From Pararhizobium qamdonense (GTDB lineage Bacteria > Pseudomonadota > Alphaproteobacteria > Rhizobiales > Rhizobiaceae), in the NCBI RefSeq assembly GCF_029277445.1, contig NZ_CP119566.1, forward strand, positions 1,552,001 to 1,616,000: a DNA stretch of 64,000 bases, written 5' to 3'. The notes below the pieces were generated by a model that did not search any database, was not told the origin of the DNA, and saw only the letters and a list, made by a program, of their open reading frames with translations. Position 1 is the first letter of the stretch; each line of letters opens with the position of its first letter. The position numbers were made by a program, and so were the translations under genes. This document shows positions 1 through 8,793 of this stretch, piece by piece.

Positions 1-31
1 GCAGGCCAAGGGTGGTGCGCCGTGTGATCAT
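1..31 (-). CDS. Start of a peptide-transporter operon gene, probably the substrate-binding protein (partial)
   Basis: On the minus strand an ATG at 31-29 overlaps the stop of the upstream ABC ATPase gene by four bases, and the frame reads [10 protein letters not shown] before the window ends. Adjacent arginines followed by Thr-Thr-Leu-Gly-Leu look like the beginning of a twin-arginine or Sec signal peptide, as found on many rhizobial solute-binding proteins. Only ten residues are visible, so the product is inferred from position and these residues. A permease or an unrelated protein is also possible. Confidence 0.4.
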   Translation of the reverse strand, partial: MITRRTTLGL

Positions 32-1929
32 GGTACGAGCTCCCCGACATCGGCGGTCTTTCGCGCCAAAACAAGATGGCCGTTGCCAAGGTCCGCCGTC
101 CCCAGCACGGTTGCGTCGCCATCATCGGAAAAATGCTTGCCCCAGCTGCGCTTGTCGGCAGCGCCGCTCGGGTTGAGCATCGAGAAATCGAGCGGCCGGT
201 CGAGATCGGGAAAGGGCACGGCAGCGAGCAGCGATTTCGTGTAGGGATGAACGGGCGTTTCCATCAACGCCTCGCGCGGTGCGATCTCGACGATCCGGCC
301 GCCGCACATGACGGCGATCCGGTCGGCCATGTAATCGACGACGGCCAGATTGTGCGAGATGAAGAGATAGGTGAGCCCCAGCTCCTTTTGCAGATCCTTG
401 AGCAGGTTGAGGATCTGCGCCTGAACCGAGACATCGAGCGCTGAGACGGGTTCGTCGCAGATCAACAGGTCCGGCCCGAGCGCCAGTGCTCTGGCAATTC
501 CGATACGCTGGCGCTGGCCGCCGGAAAAACTGTGCGGATAGCGGTTGAGGTGGCGTTCGTTAAGGCCGATGGCTTTCAGCAGCGCGGTCACCGTCTCGAT
601 GCGCGATTTGCCGCTGCCACGGCCATGGATTTCCAGCGGTTCGCTCAGAATATTCTGCACCGTCATGCGCGGCGACAGCGAGGAGACCGGGTCCTGGAAC
701 ACCATCTGGACCTTGGTACGCAGCTCCTGCAATCCGGACCCTTGTGCATTCAAAACGTCGATCGGGCCATCGCTGCTGTTGAGCATCACCGCGCCCGTGT
801 CCGGCGTCACCGCGCGCATCAAAATCTTGCTGAGCGTGGTTTTGCCGCAGCCGCTTTCGCCAACCAGCCCAAGACATTCGCCGCGCATGATATCGAAGCT
901 GACGCCATCGACAGCCTTGGTTGCGGGGGAGGTGTCCTTGTTCAGCCAGCTCGATTTGCGGGTGGTGAAGGTCTTGCTGATATCGCGCACCGACAACAGG
1001 ACTTCCGGCTTCAGCGCTGTGTGCGGTGCGATGATCTTCTTTTTTCCCAACAGGCTGCTGGTATCGACCGGAACCTCGCGCAGCGCCTTCAGGCGTTCGC
1101 CGGGCTTCATGTCGAAATGGGGAACGGCGGCCATCAGCCCCTTGAGATAGGGATGCGAGGGATTGCGGAAGATCGTTTCGACCGGGCCGGCCTCCATGAT
1201 CTCGCCGTGATAGATGACCACGACCTCGTCTGCGACATTGGCGACGACGCCAAGATCATGGGTGATCAGGAGCATCGCCATGTTCAGCTTGGTCTGCAGC
1301 CCGCGCAGCAATTGCAGGATCTGCGCCTGGATGGTCACGTCGAGGGCCGTCGTCGGCTCGTCGGCAATCAGGAGCGACGGATTGCAGATCAGCGCCATGG
1401 CGATCATGGCGCGCTGGCGCATGCCGCCGGACAGTTCGAACGGGTACATGTCGAAGGCGCGCGCCGGTTTGTGAAAGCCGACGAGACCGAGCATTTCCTC
1501 GGTGCGTTCGCGCCGTTCGCGGGTGGACATGGGGGTGTGGATTTTCAGGGATTCGCTGATCTGGTTGCCGATCGTGTGCAGCGGCGACAGCGATGTCATC
1601 GGCTCCTGAAAGATCTTGCCGATCCGGTTGCCACGCAGATTGCGGATTTCCCGGCCGTCGCGCGGCATGGCCAGAAGATCGACCGGCTGCTCGTTATGGG
1701 CCGGATCGCAAAAGAGGATACGGCCGCTGCAGGACGCGGTTTTCGGCAGGATGCCCATCACCGACTGGCTGATGACGGATTTGCCCGAACCGGACTCTCC
1801 CACCAGCGCCGTCACCTTGCCCGGCAGGACGCGCAGGCTGGCATTGCGGACAGCGTCCAGTTGACCGCCGAGCATCGCGAACGAGATACTCAAATTCTCG
1901 ATCCGCAGCAGGTCCGTGCCTGATTTCAT
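28..1929 (-). CDS. Dipeptide/oligopeptide ABC transporter ATPase, two fused ATPase domains
   Basis: About 633 residues carrying two complete ATP-binding cassettes, as in the GsiA/YejF type that powers peptide, glutathione or similar importers. The first half has Walker A GESGSGKS, signature LSGGMRQR and Walker [13 protein letters not shown]. The second has [17 protein letters not shown] and [12 protein letters not shown]. Each cassette is followed by the oligopeptide-type C-terminal segment with HPYLKGL or HPYTKSL. The start at 1929 (ATG) was preferred over 1968 because an AAGGA lies about eleven bases upstream. Its stop overlaps the next minus-strand gene, so it sits inside an operon that continues beyond position 1. 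The peptide specificity cannot be told. Confidence 0.93.
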   Translation of the reverse strand: MKSGTDLLRIENLSISFAMLGGQLDAVRNASLRVLPGKVTALVGESGSGKSVISQSVMGILPKTASCSGRILFCDPAHNEQPVDLLAMPRDGREIRNLRGNRIGKIFQEPMTSLSPLHTIGNQISESLKIHTPMSTRERRERTEEMLGLVGFHKPARAFDMYPFELSGGMRQRAMIAMALICNPSLLIADEPTTALDVTIQAQILQLLRGLQTKLNMAMLLITHDLGVVANVADEVVVIYHGEIMEAGPVETIFRNPSHPYLKGLMAAVPHFDMKPGERLKALREVPVDTSSLLGKKKIIAPHTALKPEVLLSVRDISKTFTTRKSSWLNKDTSPATKAVDGVSFDIMRGECLGLVGESGCGKTTLSKILMRAVTPDTGAVMLNSSDGPIDVLNAQGSGLQELRTKVQMVFQDPVSSLSPRMTVQNILSEPLEIHGRGSGKSRIETVTALLKAIGLNERHLNRYPHSFSGGQRQRIGIARALALGPDLLICDEPVSALDVSVQAQILNLLKDLQKELGLTYLFISHNLAVVDYMADRIAVMCGGRIVEIAPREALMETPVHPYTKSLLAAVPFPDLDRPLDFSMLNPSGAADKRSWGKHFSDDGDATVLGTADLGNGHLVLARKTADVGELVP

Positions 1930-2312
1930 GCCAGCAGGTGTCCTTGTTTCATAACGGTCCGCGCGCATGCGGGACGCGTTTCCGGATTGAATGCCGGTGG
2001 CTCGAAAAAGAGACTATCCCACGGAAATTCCTGTGTCCATGACCTTGGGCTGGTAAAGTGCGCAGGGATATACCTGCTGTGGCGGCCAGCCGGCGGAAAG
2101 CGGAAAGATCAATCATTTAAGCGGGATGGTCTATTCTTGATCCGGTGATCTCCCCCGGTGTCCGGTCTTGGCCGGAACTGCGTCTTTTCAGAGTTCCGGC
2201 TGTGGTCGAAGGCGTCGCGGGTGCAGTCCTTGACTTCACGACATTTTATCCTCAACTGACCTGCATCCGCAAAAGGCGCTTCAGCGCGTCACGATCAGTC
2301 GAGAACACGCAT
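1930..2312. other. Divergent intergenic region, no gene supported
   Basis: This 383-base stretch separates the minus-strand peptide ATPase gene from the plus-strand dehydrogenase gene, so it must hold promoters for both. The plus-strand frame is open through 2145-2312, but the encoded residues do not resemble the dehydrogenase family N-terminus and are treated as untranslated leader. A TTGACT at 2230-2235 could be a -35 element, but no convincing -10 hexamer follows at the right distance. No strong hairpin with a T-tract was seen. Confidence 0.5.
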
Positions 2313-3656
2313 TTGACCGTCCATTCTTCCGTGAGCCAGGCTCTCCTTGCAAAGATCGCAGACCGCAGTGCCCGTGCCGGTGTGATCGGGCTCGGCTATG
2401 TCGGCCTGCCGCTGGCGATCACCGCAGCGCGCAACGGCTTTTCCGTCACAGGTTTCGATATCGATCCGCAAAAGATCGTCGCCATCGATGCCGGGCAATC
2501 CTATATCGCGGCCGTGCCGGACGCTGTTTTGAGCGCAGAGACGGCGCAGGGCCGCTTTTGCGCCACCACCGATTTCAGCCAGCTTGCTGCGTGCGATATC
2601 ATCGTCATCTGTGTTCCAACACCTTTGACGAAACATCGCGATCCGGATCTGTCGTTCATCACCCGCACCTGCGACCGCATTGCCGAAACGCTGAAGCCCG
2701 GCCAGTTGATCGTCCTGGAATCCACCACCTATCCCGGCACGACCGATGAGGTCGTCCGGCCGATCCTGGAAAAGACCGGGCTCAAATCCGCGCAGGATTT
2801 CTTCCTCGGTTTTTCGCCGGAGCGCGAGGATCCGGGCAATCTCGATTTCCACACGTCGAGCATCCCGAAGGTGGTGGCCGGTGACGGTGAGGCGGCTGCG
2901 GACCTGATGAAGGCTTTTTACGGCGCTGTCGTCCACACGGTCGTACCGGTATCGTCACCGGCGACGGCCGAGGCGGTGAAGCTGACCGAGAATATTTTCC
3001 GCGCCGTCAATATCGCCCTCGTCAACGAGCTGAAGGTCGTCTACGAGGCGATGGGGATCGATATCTGGGAAGTCATCGATGCCGCCAAGACCAAGCCGTT
3101 CGGCTATATGCCGTTCTATCCCGGACCGGGTCTTGGCGGGCACTGCATCCCGATCGATCCGTTCTATCTCACCTGGAAATCGCGCGAATACGAATTGCCG
3201 ACCCGCTTCATCGAGCTTGCCGGCGAGATCAATTCGGCCATGCCGCGCCATGTGGTGGGACGGCTTGCCGAAGCCTTGGATATCCGCTCAGGCAAGGCGC
3301 TCAGCCGCTCGAAAGTGCTGGTCATCGGTCTTGCCTACAAGAAGAACGTGCCGGATATCCGCGAAAGCCCGTCGCTGAAGCTGATCGAGCTGATCGAGGA
3401 GCGGGGCGGCAGCGCTGCCTATCACGATCCGCATGTCGCTGAAATTCCAAGGACGCGCGAATATATGGCGCTCAAAGGCCGCACCTCCGTGAAGCTGGAC
3501 GAGCAATCGGTTGGGGCTTTCGACGCGGTTTTGATCGCAACCGACCATGATGCGGTGGATTATGCAGCACTCGCCCGCTGGGCGCCGCTGATCGTCGATA
3601 CGCGCAATGCCTTTGCACGGCGCGGCATCGAGAGCGGCACGATCCTGAAGGCCTGA
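2313..3656 (+). CDS. Nucleotide-sugar 6-dehydrogenase (WbpA/UDP-HexNAc or UDP-glucose dehydrogenase type)
   Basis: Converts a UDP-sugar to the matching UDP-uronate with two NAD+, feeding polysaccharide or LPS sugar synthesis in the cytoplasm. The N-terminal Rossmann domain carries GVIGLGYVGLPLA at about residues 23-35, and the catalytic cysteine lies in GLGGHCIPID near residue 278. The C-terminal domain has the KVLVIGLAYKKNVPDIRESP stretch typical of the family. The opening residues (AKIADRSARAGVIGLGYVG) resemble WbpA-type enzymes. The usual length is about 430-450, so a TTG start at 2313 (447 residues) is chosen. The frame is open from 2145, but that extension matches nothing in the family. 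The TTG lacks a strong ribosome site, so the exact start is uncertain. No other glycan genes flank it. Confidence 0.88.
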   Translation: MTVHSSVSQALLAKIADRSARAGVIGLGYVGLPLAITAARNGFSVTGFDIDPQKIVAIDAGQSYIAAVPDAVLSAETAQGRFCATTDFSQLAACDIIVICVPTPLTKHRDPDLSFITRTCDRIAETLKPGQLIVLESTTYPGTTDEVVRPILEKTGLKSAQDFFLGFSPEREDPGNLDFHTSSIPKVVAGDGEAAADLMKAFYGAVVHTVVPVSSPATAEAVKLTENIFRAVNIALVNELKVVYEAMGIDIWEVIDAAKTKPFGYMPFYPGPGLGGHCIPIDPFYLTWKSREYELPTRFIELAGEINSAMPRHVVGRLAEALDIRSGKALSRSKVLVIGLAYKKNVPDIRESPSLKLIELIEERGGSAAYHDPHVAEIPRTREYMALKGRTSVKLDEQSVGAFDAVLIATDHDAVDYAALARWAPLIVDTRNAFARRGIESGTILKA

Positions 3657-3675
3657 CCGGTCTTCCTGACAGGTC

Positions 3676-4848
3676 TTACGGCGTTGCTGACAGGGCAGGC
3701 GCGCTATGCCTCTTCATCCGGCTGGCGGCCATGGCGTAGCCGCCGGCGGCGCCATCGATGAAATGCATGTGATCGCGGCTGAGCGGGGTCGGCACGATGC
3801 AGGTCATCAGCGCCGAATCCTGGCGGTGCAGGCCAAAGCGGCAAATGCCGGCGCTTGCGGCCTGCTGCAGCCGGGCCTCGATCTGACGGAACCTGTCCTT
3901 GTCCACGTCGATGGTCATTTTCAGGCCATCGTCGAATTTGCGGAAATCGGTGTTGCTGGCGACATCCTGCCGGTATGCCTTGGGATCGAAACGCCCAAGC
4001 GTCAGCCCGAGGCGGAAAAGCCCGACGGTCAGCAGATATTGCGCCAGAATGAAAAGCCGGTGTCCGAACTGCTTGCTCTTCGGTGCCGTCCGGGTTTCTG
4101 CCGAAAGCCCTGCCATCGACAGGCCGATCTGCGGACCTTCGGCTGCCACCGGATGCCCATCCCGGTCCTCGCCTGCGACGAGAGCCACGATATCGGTAAC
4201 CAGCGCCTGGAATGCGGCGAGATTTTCCGCGCCGACGGGCACGGCGATAATCGAGACGATGTCGCCATGGCGCGATTGTATGGGGTTCCAGCGGCAGGAC
4301 AGGCCGGTCAGATCCGGCCGGGTGCCCGATGGCGCGGGCGGAACGGCAAACTGGCCCTCCTTCATGCGGGCCTCGGCCCAGCTGGAGCCGCCGCCGGCAA
4401 ACATCGCGTAGGAGACCTCCGGATTGACCTGAAACCTAGCAACGCCAACCGAAAGGCCGGCCGCAATGACATCGGCCACGGGCACCAATGCTGCGCGCAA
4501 CGTCAGCTGCAACTCCTCGCCGACCCAGGCCTGCACGGCCGAGAGCGCGTCGCGTGCCTTGTCTACGCCTGAGGGCGGAACCGCAACCATCGCGCCATCA
4601 CCGCCGAAGACGAAGGGCAGGTCGTTATTGCCGAGCGCATTCAGGATGGCCGAGATGACGCTGGCGCCGGCCATGTTGACGGCCTTGTAGCGGCCTGCCT
4701 CGATCGCGCCGGTGGAATCGACGATATCGGCCGTGGCCAGCGCCCAATCGGCCGGCAATGCCCGATAGTTTCCACTGTCGGCAACGCCTTCGAACTCGAC
4801 GAAAACGGGAAGCGCACTGAAAAATGTTTCGCTGGAAAGCTTGCTCAT
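3676..4848 (-). CDS. DUF3095 family protein with cyclase-like motifs
   Basis: About 390 residues resembling the uncharacterised DUF3095 family. The N-terminal half contains ATADIVDSTGAIEAGRYKAV and, about 50 residues later, FVFGGDGAMVAVP. This pairing recalls the two metal-binding strands of class III nucleotide cyclases, so a cyclase-related fold is likely, but activity is not shown by sequence. The C-terminal half has the conserved FRKFDDGLKMTIDV stretch and ends with a basic tail. No signal peptide or clear membrane helix is visible. The ATG at 4848 gives the family-like start MSKLSSETFF; a TTG at 4935 is an alternative. It is convergent with the dehydrogenase gene and probably transcribed alone. 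Confidence 0.75.
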   Translation of the reverse strand: MSKLSSETFFSALPVFVEFEGVADSGNYRALPADWALATADIVDSTGAIEAGRYKAVNMAGASVISAILNALGNNDLPFVFGGDGAMVAVPPSGVDKARDALSAVQAWVGEELQLTLRAALVPVADVIAAGLSVGVARFQVNPEVSYAMFAGGGSSWAEARMKEGQFAVPPAPSGTRPDLTGLSCRWNPIQSRHGDIVSIIAVPVGAENLAAFQALVTDIVALVAGEDRDGHPVAAEGPQIGLSMAGLSAETRTAPKSKQFGHRLFILAQYLLTVGLFRLGLTLGRFDPKAYRQDVASNTDFRKFDDGLKMTIDVDKDRFRQIEARLQQAASAGICRFGLHRQDSALMTCIVPTPLSRDHMHFIDGAAGGYAMAASRMKRHSAPALSATP

Positions 4849-5036
4849 GCGGCCAAGGCTAACATATTCGCCGGGGCAGGCGAACTGGTTTGACGCCGGG
4901 TTGAAACAAAGGACGGATGATCGCGTTGCGGTCAAAGAGCGGCGCCTGGTGCAAAATTCCAGCCGTCACGGTCGACCCATCGCTGTTTCTCGTGGTAAGC
5001 GCGGCCAGCACGATTTGAACGAATGGATAGATATTG

Positions 5037-5519
5037 ATGAGTCGCCTTGATGGTTTTATCTCCCGCATGCATTCGCAGCGCGCTGTTCTCAACCATATCA
5101 AGGCGGCGTCCATGGTTGCGCCGGATGGCGTGATCCTGGAAATCGGGCTTGGAAACGGGCGGACCTACGATCATATGCGCGAGCTGTTTCCTGAAAACCG
5201 GATCATCGCTTTCGACCGCGCCGTCGGTTCGCATCCGCATTCGACGCCGCCGGAATCCGACCTGATCCTCGGCGATATCATGGAAACGATTGCTCAGTTT
5301 GCCGGAAGGGACATCGCATTTGCGCATGCCGATATCGGCACGGCCTATCCGGAAAAGGATGCAAAGACCCTGACCTGGCTGCCGCAGTCGATCGTTGCGG
5401 CGCTGAAGAGCGGCGGGATTGCCGCCAGCGGTCTGCCTCTCGACCATCCCGAACTCGAGCCTTTGCCGCTGCCCACTGGCGCCGATCCGGGCCGCACCTA
5501 TTTCTACCGCAAGCGCTAA
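5037..5519 (+). CDS. Small class I SAM-dependent methyltransferase
   Basis: 160 residues with a SAM-binding motif I, VILEIGLGNGRTYDHM, near residues 33-48 and an acidic end to the next strand (IIAFDR). It lacks an added substrate-recognition domain, so the target is unknown. TTG at 5034 and ATG at 5037 are adjacent in frame, and the ATG is chosen. It is convergent with the FkbM-type gene ending at 5525, five bases away, and both encode methyltransferases. No promoter or terminator was recognised in the short flanks. Confidence 0.8.
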   Translation: MSRLDGFISRMHSQRAVLNHIKAASMVAPDGVILEIGLGNGRTYDHMRELFPENRIIAFDRAVGSHPHSTPPESDLILGDIMETIAQFAGRDIAFAHADIGTAYPEKDAKTLTWLPQSIVAALKSGGIAASGLPLDHPELEPLPLPTGADPGRTYFYRKR

Positions 5520-5524
5520 AGGTA

Positions 5525-6388
5525 TTACGGCAGGAGCAGCACGTCGAACTGGTCCTGCCCGATGGGCAGGGCGGTGACCTTCATGGCGGCCTGGCTGTCT
5601 TCGTAAAAGAGGATGCAATCCTCATAGAAGCCGGCGAGATAAGCGACGAAGTCGCGCGATCCCGCCGGTCCGTAGAAGACCGGGGAAAATTCCATGTAGA
5701 GCGGCACCCGCCGCTCCAGCAAAGGCTGCATCGAGCGGCTTGCGACCGGCTCATAGCCTTCGATATCCATCCAGACCAGCCCGATATCCTGCGGCGGTAC
5801 GCCCGCTTCGGTCAGCATGGCGGTCACCCGTTCAACCGGAACCTTGATCTGAATATCGCGGTCGCTCTGGCGCAGCGCGCTGCTCTTGCCGTGATTGTCC
5901 CGGTGCATGAAGAAATCGAGCGTGCCTTCGCATTCGCCGGCGGCGATGTTGATCGCGGTGATCTCTTCGTTGAGGTTGTTTTGGTCGATATTGGTTCTGA
6001 GCAGCTTGAAGTTGCGCGGGTCCGGCTCCACCGTGACGATGTGGCGGAAGGCCTTGCTCAGCGCGAAATAGATGGTCTGCGTGCCGATATTGCCGCCGAG
6101 TTCGAGCAGGACCTTGTCCTTGGCCAGCAAATTCCGCTGGCGCAGAACGGAAAGCAAGCGCTCGACATTTTCGCGCTGGAAATGGCCCTTGCGGTAGATT
6201 TTCCGGCCGATGTAGTCATGCGGGGAGAAGGTCATCAGGTGATCGCCGCAATCGGCGGTCATTGACAGGATTTTCGGGCTGACGGCGCTGACGAGCATGT
6301 CGCGGCCCATGCGGGTGGCGAGAAATCGCTTCGCCATTCGATTGCGCCATTTGCGCAGCCGGCGCTTCCAGGATTTCATCGCTTGCAT
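5525..6388 (-). CDS. FkbM family methyltransferase
   Basis: About 287 residues. The FkbM domain (residues about 90-260) shows motif I as VLLELGGNIGTQTIYFAL, then VTVEPDPRNFKLLRTNI, and the family hallmark WMDIEGYE before the C-terminal sheet. Members O-methylate sugars or small molecules, often in surface polysaccharide or natural-product loci; the acceptor here is unknown. The N-terminus is strongly basic (KSWKRRLRKWRNRMAKR), which may be a peripheral membrane anchor. The ATG at 6388 is preferred over a GTG at 6427 because GGAG lies about twelve bases before it. The gene is downstream of, but about 80 bases from, the LacI regulator gene on the same strand. Confidence 0.88.
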   Translation of the reverse strand: MQAMKSWKRRLRKWRNRMAKRFLATRMGRDMLVSAVSPKILSMTADCGDHLMTFSPHDYIGRKIYRKGHFQRENVERLLSVLRQRNLLAKDKVLLELGGNIGTQTIYFALSKAFRHIVTVEPDPRNFKLLRTNIDQNNLNEEITAINIAAGECEGTLDFFMHRDNHGKSSALRQSDRDIQIKVPVERVTAMLTEAGVPPQDIGLVWMDIEGYEPVASRSMQPLLERRVPLYMEFSPVFYGPAGSRDFVAYLAGFYEDCILFYEDSQAAMKVTALPIGQDQFDVLLLP

Positions 6389-6471
6389 GCCTTGCCCGTC
6401 TCCATCGTATCCTCGTCTCTTCAACACGAGATTGAGCGGGAAATGAAGTCGTTTCTGCGATCAGGCCGCGT

Positions 6472-7548
6472 TTAGGCCGGTTTGCCGGTGGTGCCGCGCC
6501 GCACCAGCGGGCCATCGACCTTGATGGTCATCGGGCGCGGCTGCTTGCCGTGAATGGCCATGTCGATGAGAATTTCGGCGGCTTTCTGGCCCATCTCGTA
6601 ATTGGGCAGGACGAGGGTGGAGAGGGGCGGGTGGGTGTAGCGGGCCAGTTCCTGGTCGTCATAGCCCATGACGGAGAGGTCTTGCGGAACGCGCAGGCCC
6701 TTTTCGGCAGCCGCCTCCATGACGCCGATCGCCATCAGGTCGTTGCCGCAGAGAATCGCCGATGGCGGATTGGCCATCGAGAGCAGATCAAGCCCGGCCT
6801 CGTAACCGCGCAGCGGCAGCCAGTCGCCGTCGCGCACCAGCGTTTCGTCAAAGGCGATATCGGCGGTGGCAAGCGCCTGCTTGTAGCCCTTGAGGCGGTC
6901 CATTGCCGCATCCATCCAGGGTTCGCCGTTGATGAAGCCGATGCGCTTGTGGCCAAGACTGGTCAGATGCGCCGTTGCGGTGAAGCCACCAGCCACTTCG
7001 CCGGGGACGATCGCCATGTGCTGGCGCGGCTCGGAATAGCAGTTGAGCAGCACCGTCGGGATGTTCTTCAGCTGCGGCGGTACGGTGACCTTGCGGGTGA
7101 AGATCGTCGCATAGATCACACCGGCGATGGAGCGGTCGCGCAGGATCGAGCGCAGCACCGCGTCCTGCAGGTCCGGGTTGGAGCGGGTGGCGTGCGCTGA
7201 TACCAAGAGCCCCTGTTCGAACGCATAGTCGCGGATGCCGTCGAGGCTGACGACGGGATGCGGGCTGGTGGAGATCTCATCGACGATGAAGGCGATCGTG
7301 TCCTTGTCCACATGCGGGGTCGTGTCCACCTCGTTGCGGGTGGTTGGTAATTGATAACCGATTTTATGAGCAGCCTCGCGGACCCGCATCTGGGTCTCGG
7401 CGGAAATGCGGGCGCCGGACATTTCATTGAGGACGAGCGAGACGCTGGATTGGGAGACACCGGCAATGCGTGCCACGTCCGTCATGGTTGGCCGGCCCGA
7501 ATCCCCCTGTTTTTCGGAGGCGCCGTTGCGCCCGTTTCCTCTTGCCAT
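6472..7548 (-). CDS. LacI family regulator of the adjacent YtfQRT-like importer
   Basis: 358 residues with a LacI helix-turn-helix (TMTDVARIAGVSQSSVSLVL, residues about 21-40) after a polar leader, a hinge region, and a periplasmic-binding-like ligand domain (about 70-350). It is divergent from the sugar-importer operon, with two operator-like palindromes in the shared 177-base gap, so it most likely represses or autoregulates this locus in response to the imported sugar or a product. The start at 7548 is ATG. The nearest upstream purine stretch is GACGGGACG, a modest ribosome site. Confidence 0.9.
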   Translation of the reverse strand: MARGNGRNGASEKQGDSGRPTMTDVARIAGVSQSSVSLVLNEMSGARISAETQMRVREAAHKIGYQLPTTRNEVDTTPHVDKDTIAFIVDEISTSPHPVVSLDGIRDYAFEQGLLVSAHATRSNPDLQDAVLRSILRDRSIAGVIYATIFTRKVTVPPQLKNIPTVLLNCYSEPRQHMAIVPGEVAGGFTATAHLTSLGHKRIGFINGEPWMDAAMDRLKGYKQALATADIAFDETLVRDGDWLPLRGYEAGLDLLSMANPPSAILCGNDLMAIGVMEAAAEKGLRVPQDLSVMGYDDQELARYTHPPLSTLVLPNYEMGQKAAEILIDMAIHGKQPRPMTIKVDGPLVRRGTTGKPA

Positions 7549-7608
7549 CGTCCCGTCTCGCTTCCATCCCGGTTTCTGCTGCGATGCAGAATTATTTTTT
7601 GTGCGCTT

Positions 7609-7653
7609 GCTAATAAATTAGCGCTTGACTGATAATATTATTAGCGCAAGATT
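7609..7653 (+). promoter_or_regulatory. Promoter with two LacI-type operator palindromes
   Basis: Two AT-rich palindromes lie side by side. GCTAATAAATTAGC at 7609-7622 is a perfect inverted repeat. CTGATAATATTATTAG at 7629-7644 is palindromic with one mismatched pair. A TTGACT -35 box sits at 7625-7630, between them, and a weak -10 (AAGATT, 7648-7653) follows after 17 bases, so the second palindrome fills the promoter spacer. A LacI protein bound there would block RNA polymerase. Each palindrome carries the half-site (C)TAATAA/TTATTA(G), supporting one regulator for both. Confidence 0.65.
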
Positions 7654-7725
7654 TACGGATGTGAAGCGGAAAATGCTCACTGCCCGGTAGAGGAGTACCG
7701 GTAAATTTCGGAGGAGAAAATACCG

Positions 7726-8709
7726 ATGTCCACGATTTCACGTCGCATGTTCCTGGCCGCCGCAACGGCCATGGGAGCCATCGCGCTGGCCGGCACGGCT
7801 GCCTTTGCGGAAATGCCGGCTTTGGCCAAGAAAGACACCTACAAGGTCGGCTTCGCGCAGACCGAATCCAACAATCCCTGGCGCATCGCCCAGACCGAAA
7901 GCATGAAGGCGGAAGCCCAGAAGCTCGGCTATCAGCTGGTCTATACGGATGCTGCCGGTTCGGCTGCAAAGCAGGTGGCCGACGTCAATTCGATGATCGC
8001 CCAGGGTGTCGATGTCATCTTCCTTGCGCCGCGCGAAGAAAAGCCGCTGATCCCGGCCGTCATGGCCGCCAAGAAGGCCGGCATTCCGGTCATCCTGCTC
8101 GACCGCAATGTCGATCAGTCGCTGGCCAAGGCCGGTGAAGACTATCTGACCTTCATCGGTTCCGATTTCATCGAGGAAGGCAAGCGCGTCGCCGAATGGC
8201 TGGCCAAGAATGCCAATGGCAAGTCGAAGATCATCGAGCTGGAAGGCACGACCGGTTCGTCGCCGGCCAATGACCGCAAGAAGGGTTTTGACGACGCGAT
8301 CAAGGCTGCCGGCGGTTTCGAGATCGTCGCATCGCAGACCGGCGATTTTGCCCGCGATAAGGGCCGTCAGGTTGCCGAGGCGCTGTTGCAGGCGCATCCG
8401 GATGCGGACGTGATCTACGCTCATAATGACGAAATGGCGATCGGCGCCATTGCGGCCATCGAAGCGGCCGGCAAGGTGCCGGGCAAGGATATCCTGGTGC
8501 TGTCGATCGATGGCGGCAAGGAAGCCGTGCAGGCCGTGGTCGATGGCAAGATCAATGCCGTCGTCGAGTGCAATCCGCGCTTCGGGCCGAAAGCTTTCGA
8601 GACGATGACGCGCTATGCCGCCGGTGATAAGATCGAGGCATGGGTCATCAACACAGACAAGTTCTACGATGCATCCAATGCATCGGCCGAACTGTCCAGC
8701 GCCTACTGA
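7726..8709 (+). CDS. ytfQ: Sugar ABC importer substrate-binding protein, YtfQ type
   Basis: 327 residues with a signal peptide (residues about 1-28, with SRRMFLAAA) and a type I periplasmic-binding fold. The order of motifs follows E. coli YtfQ, the galactofuranose-binding protein: GFAQTESNNPWR, SMIAQGVDVIFLAPR, IPVILLDRNVD, ELEGTTGSSPANDRKKGF, SQTGDFARDKG, YAHNDEMAIGAIAAIEAAG and GKDILVLSIDGG. That resemblance, and the matching four-gene order, make galactofuranose or a related hexose likely, but the ligand is inferred. A strong GGAGGAG precedes the ATG. A hairpin follows the gene and may set a high dose relative to the other subunits. Confidence 0.9.
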   Translation: MSTISRRMFLAAATAMGAIALAGTAAFAEMPALAKKDTYKVGFAQTESNNPWRIAQTESMKAEAQKLGYQLVYTDAAGSAAKQVADVNSMIAQGVDVIFLAPREEKPLIPAVMAAKKAGIPVILLDRNVDQSLAKAGEDYLTFIGSDFIEEGKRVAEWLAKNANGKSKIIELEGTTGSSPANDRKKGFDDAIKAAGGFEIVASQTGDFARDKGRQVAEALLQAHPDADVIYAHNDEMAIGAIAAIEAAGKVPGKDILVLSIDGGKEAVQAVVDGKINAVVECNPRFGPKAFETMTRYAAGDKIEAWVINTDKFYDASNASAELSSAY

Positions 8710-8728
8710 TCTCCCAAGACTGTCGCTT

Positions 8729-8764
8729 CCGGCCGGGGTGGCATTGCCATTCCGGCCGGCTTTT
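8729..8764 (+). terminator. GC-rich hairpin after the binding-protein gene (partial terminator or mRNA stabiliser)
   Basis: CCGGCCGG at 8729-8736 is repeated as CCGGCCGG at 8752-8759, with an inner TGGCA/TGCCA pair in the loop and TTTT at 8761-8764. It lies between the binding-protein and ATPase genes, which point the same way. It would allow partial read-through or protect the upstream message end. Confidence 0.6.
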
Positions 8765-8793
8765 CATGTGTGCTTATTGAGGATGGATGGGAC

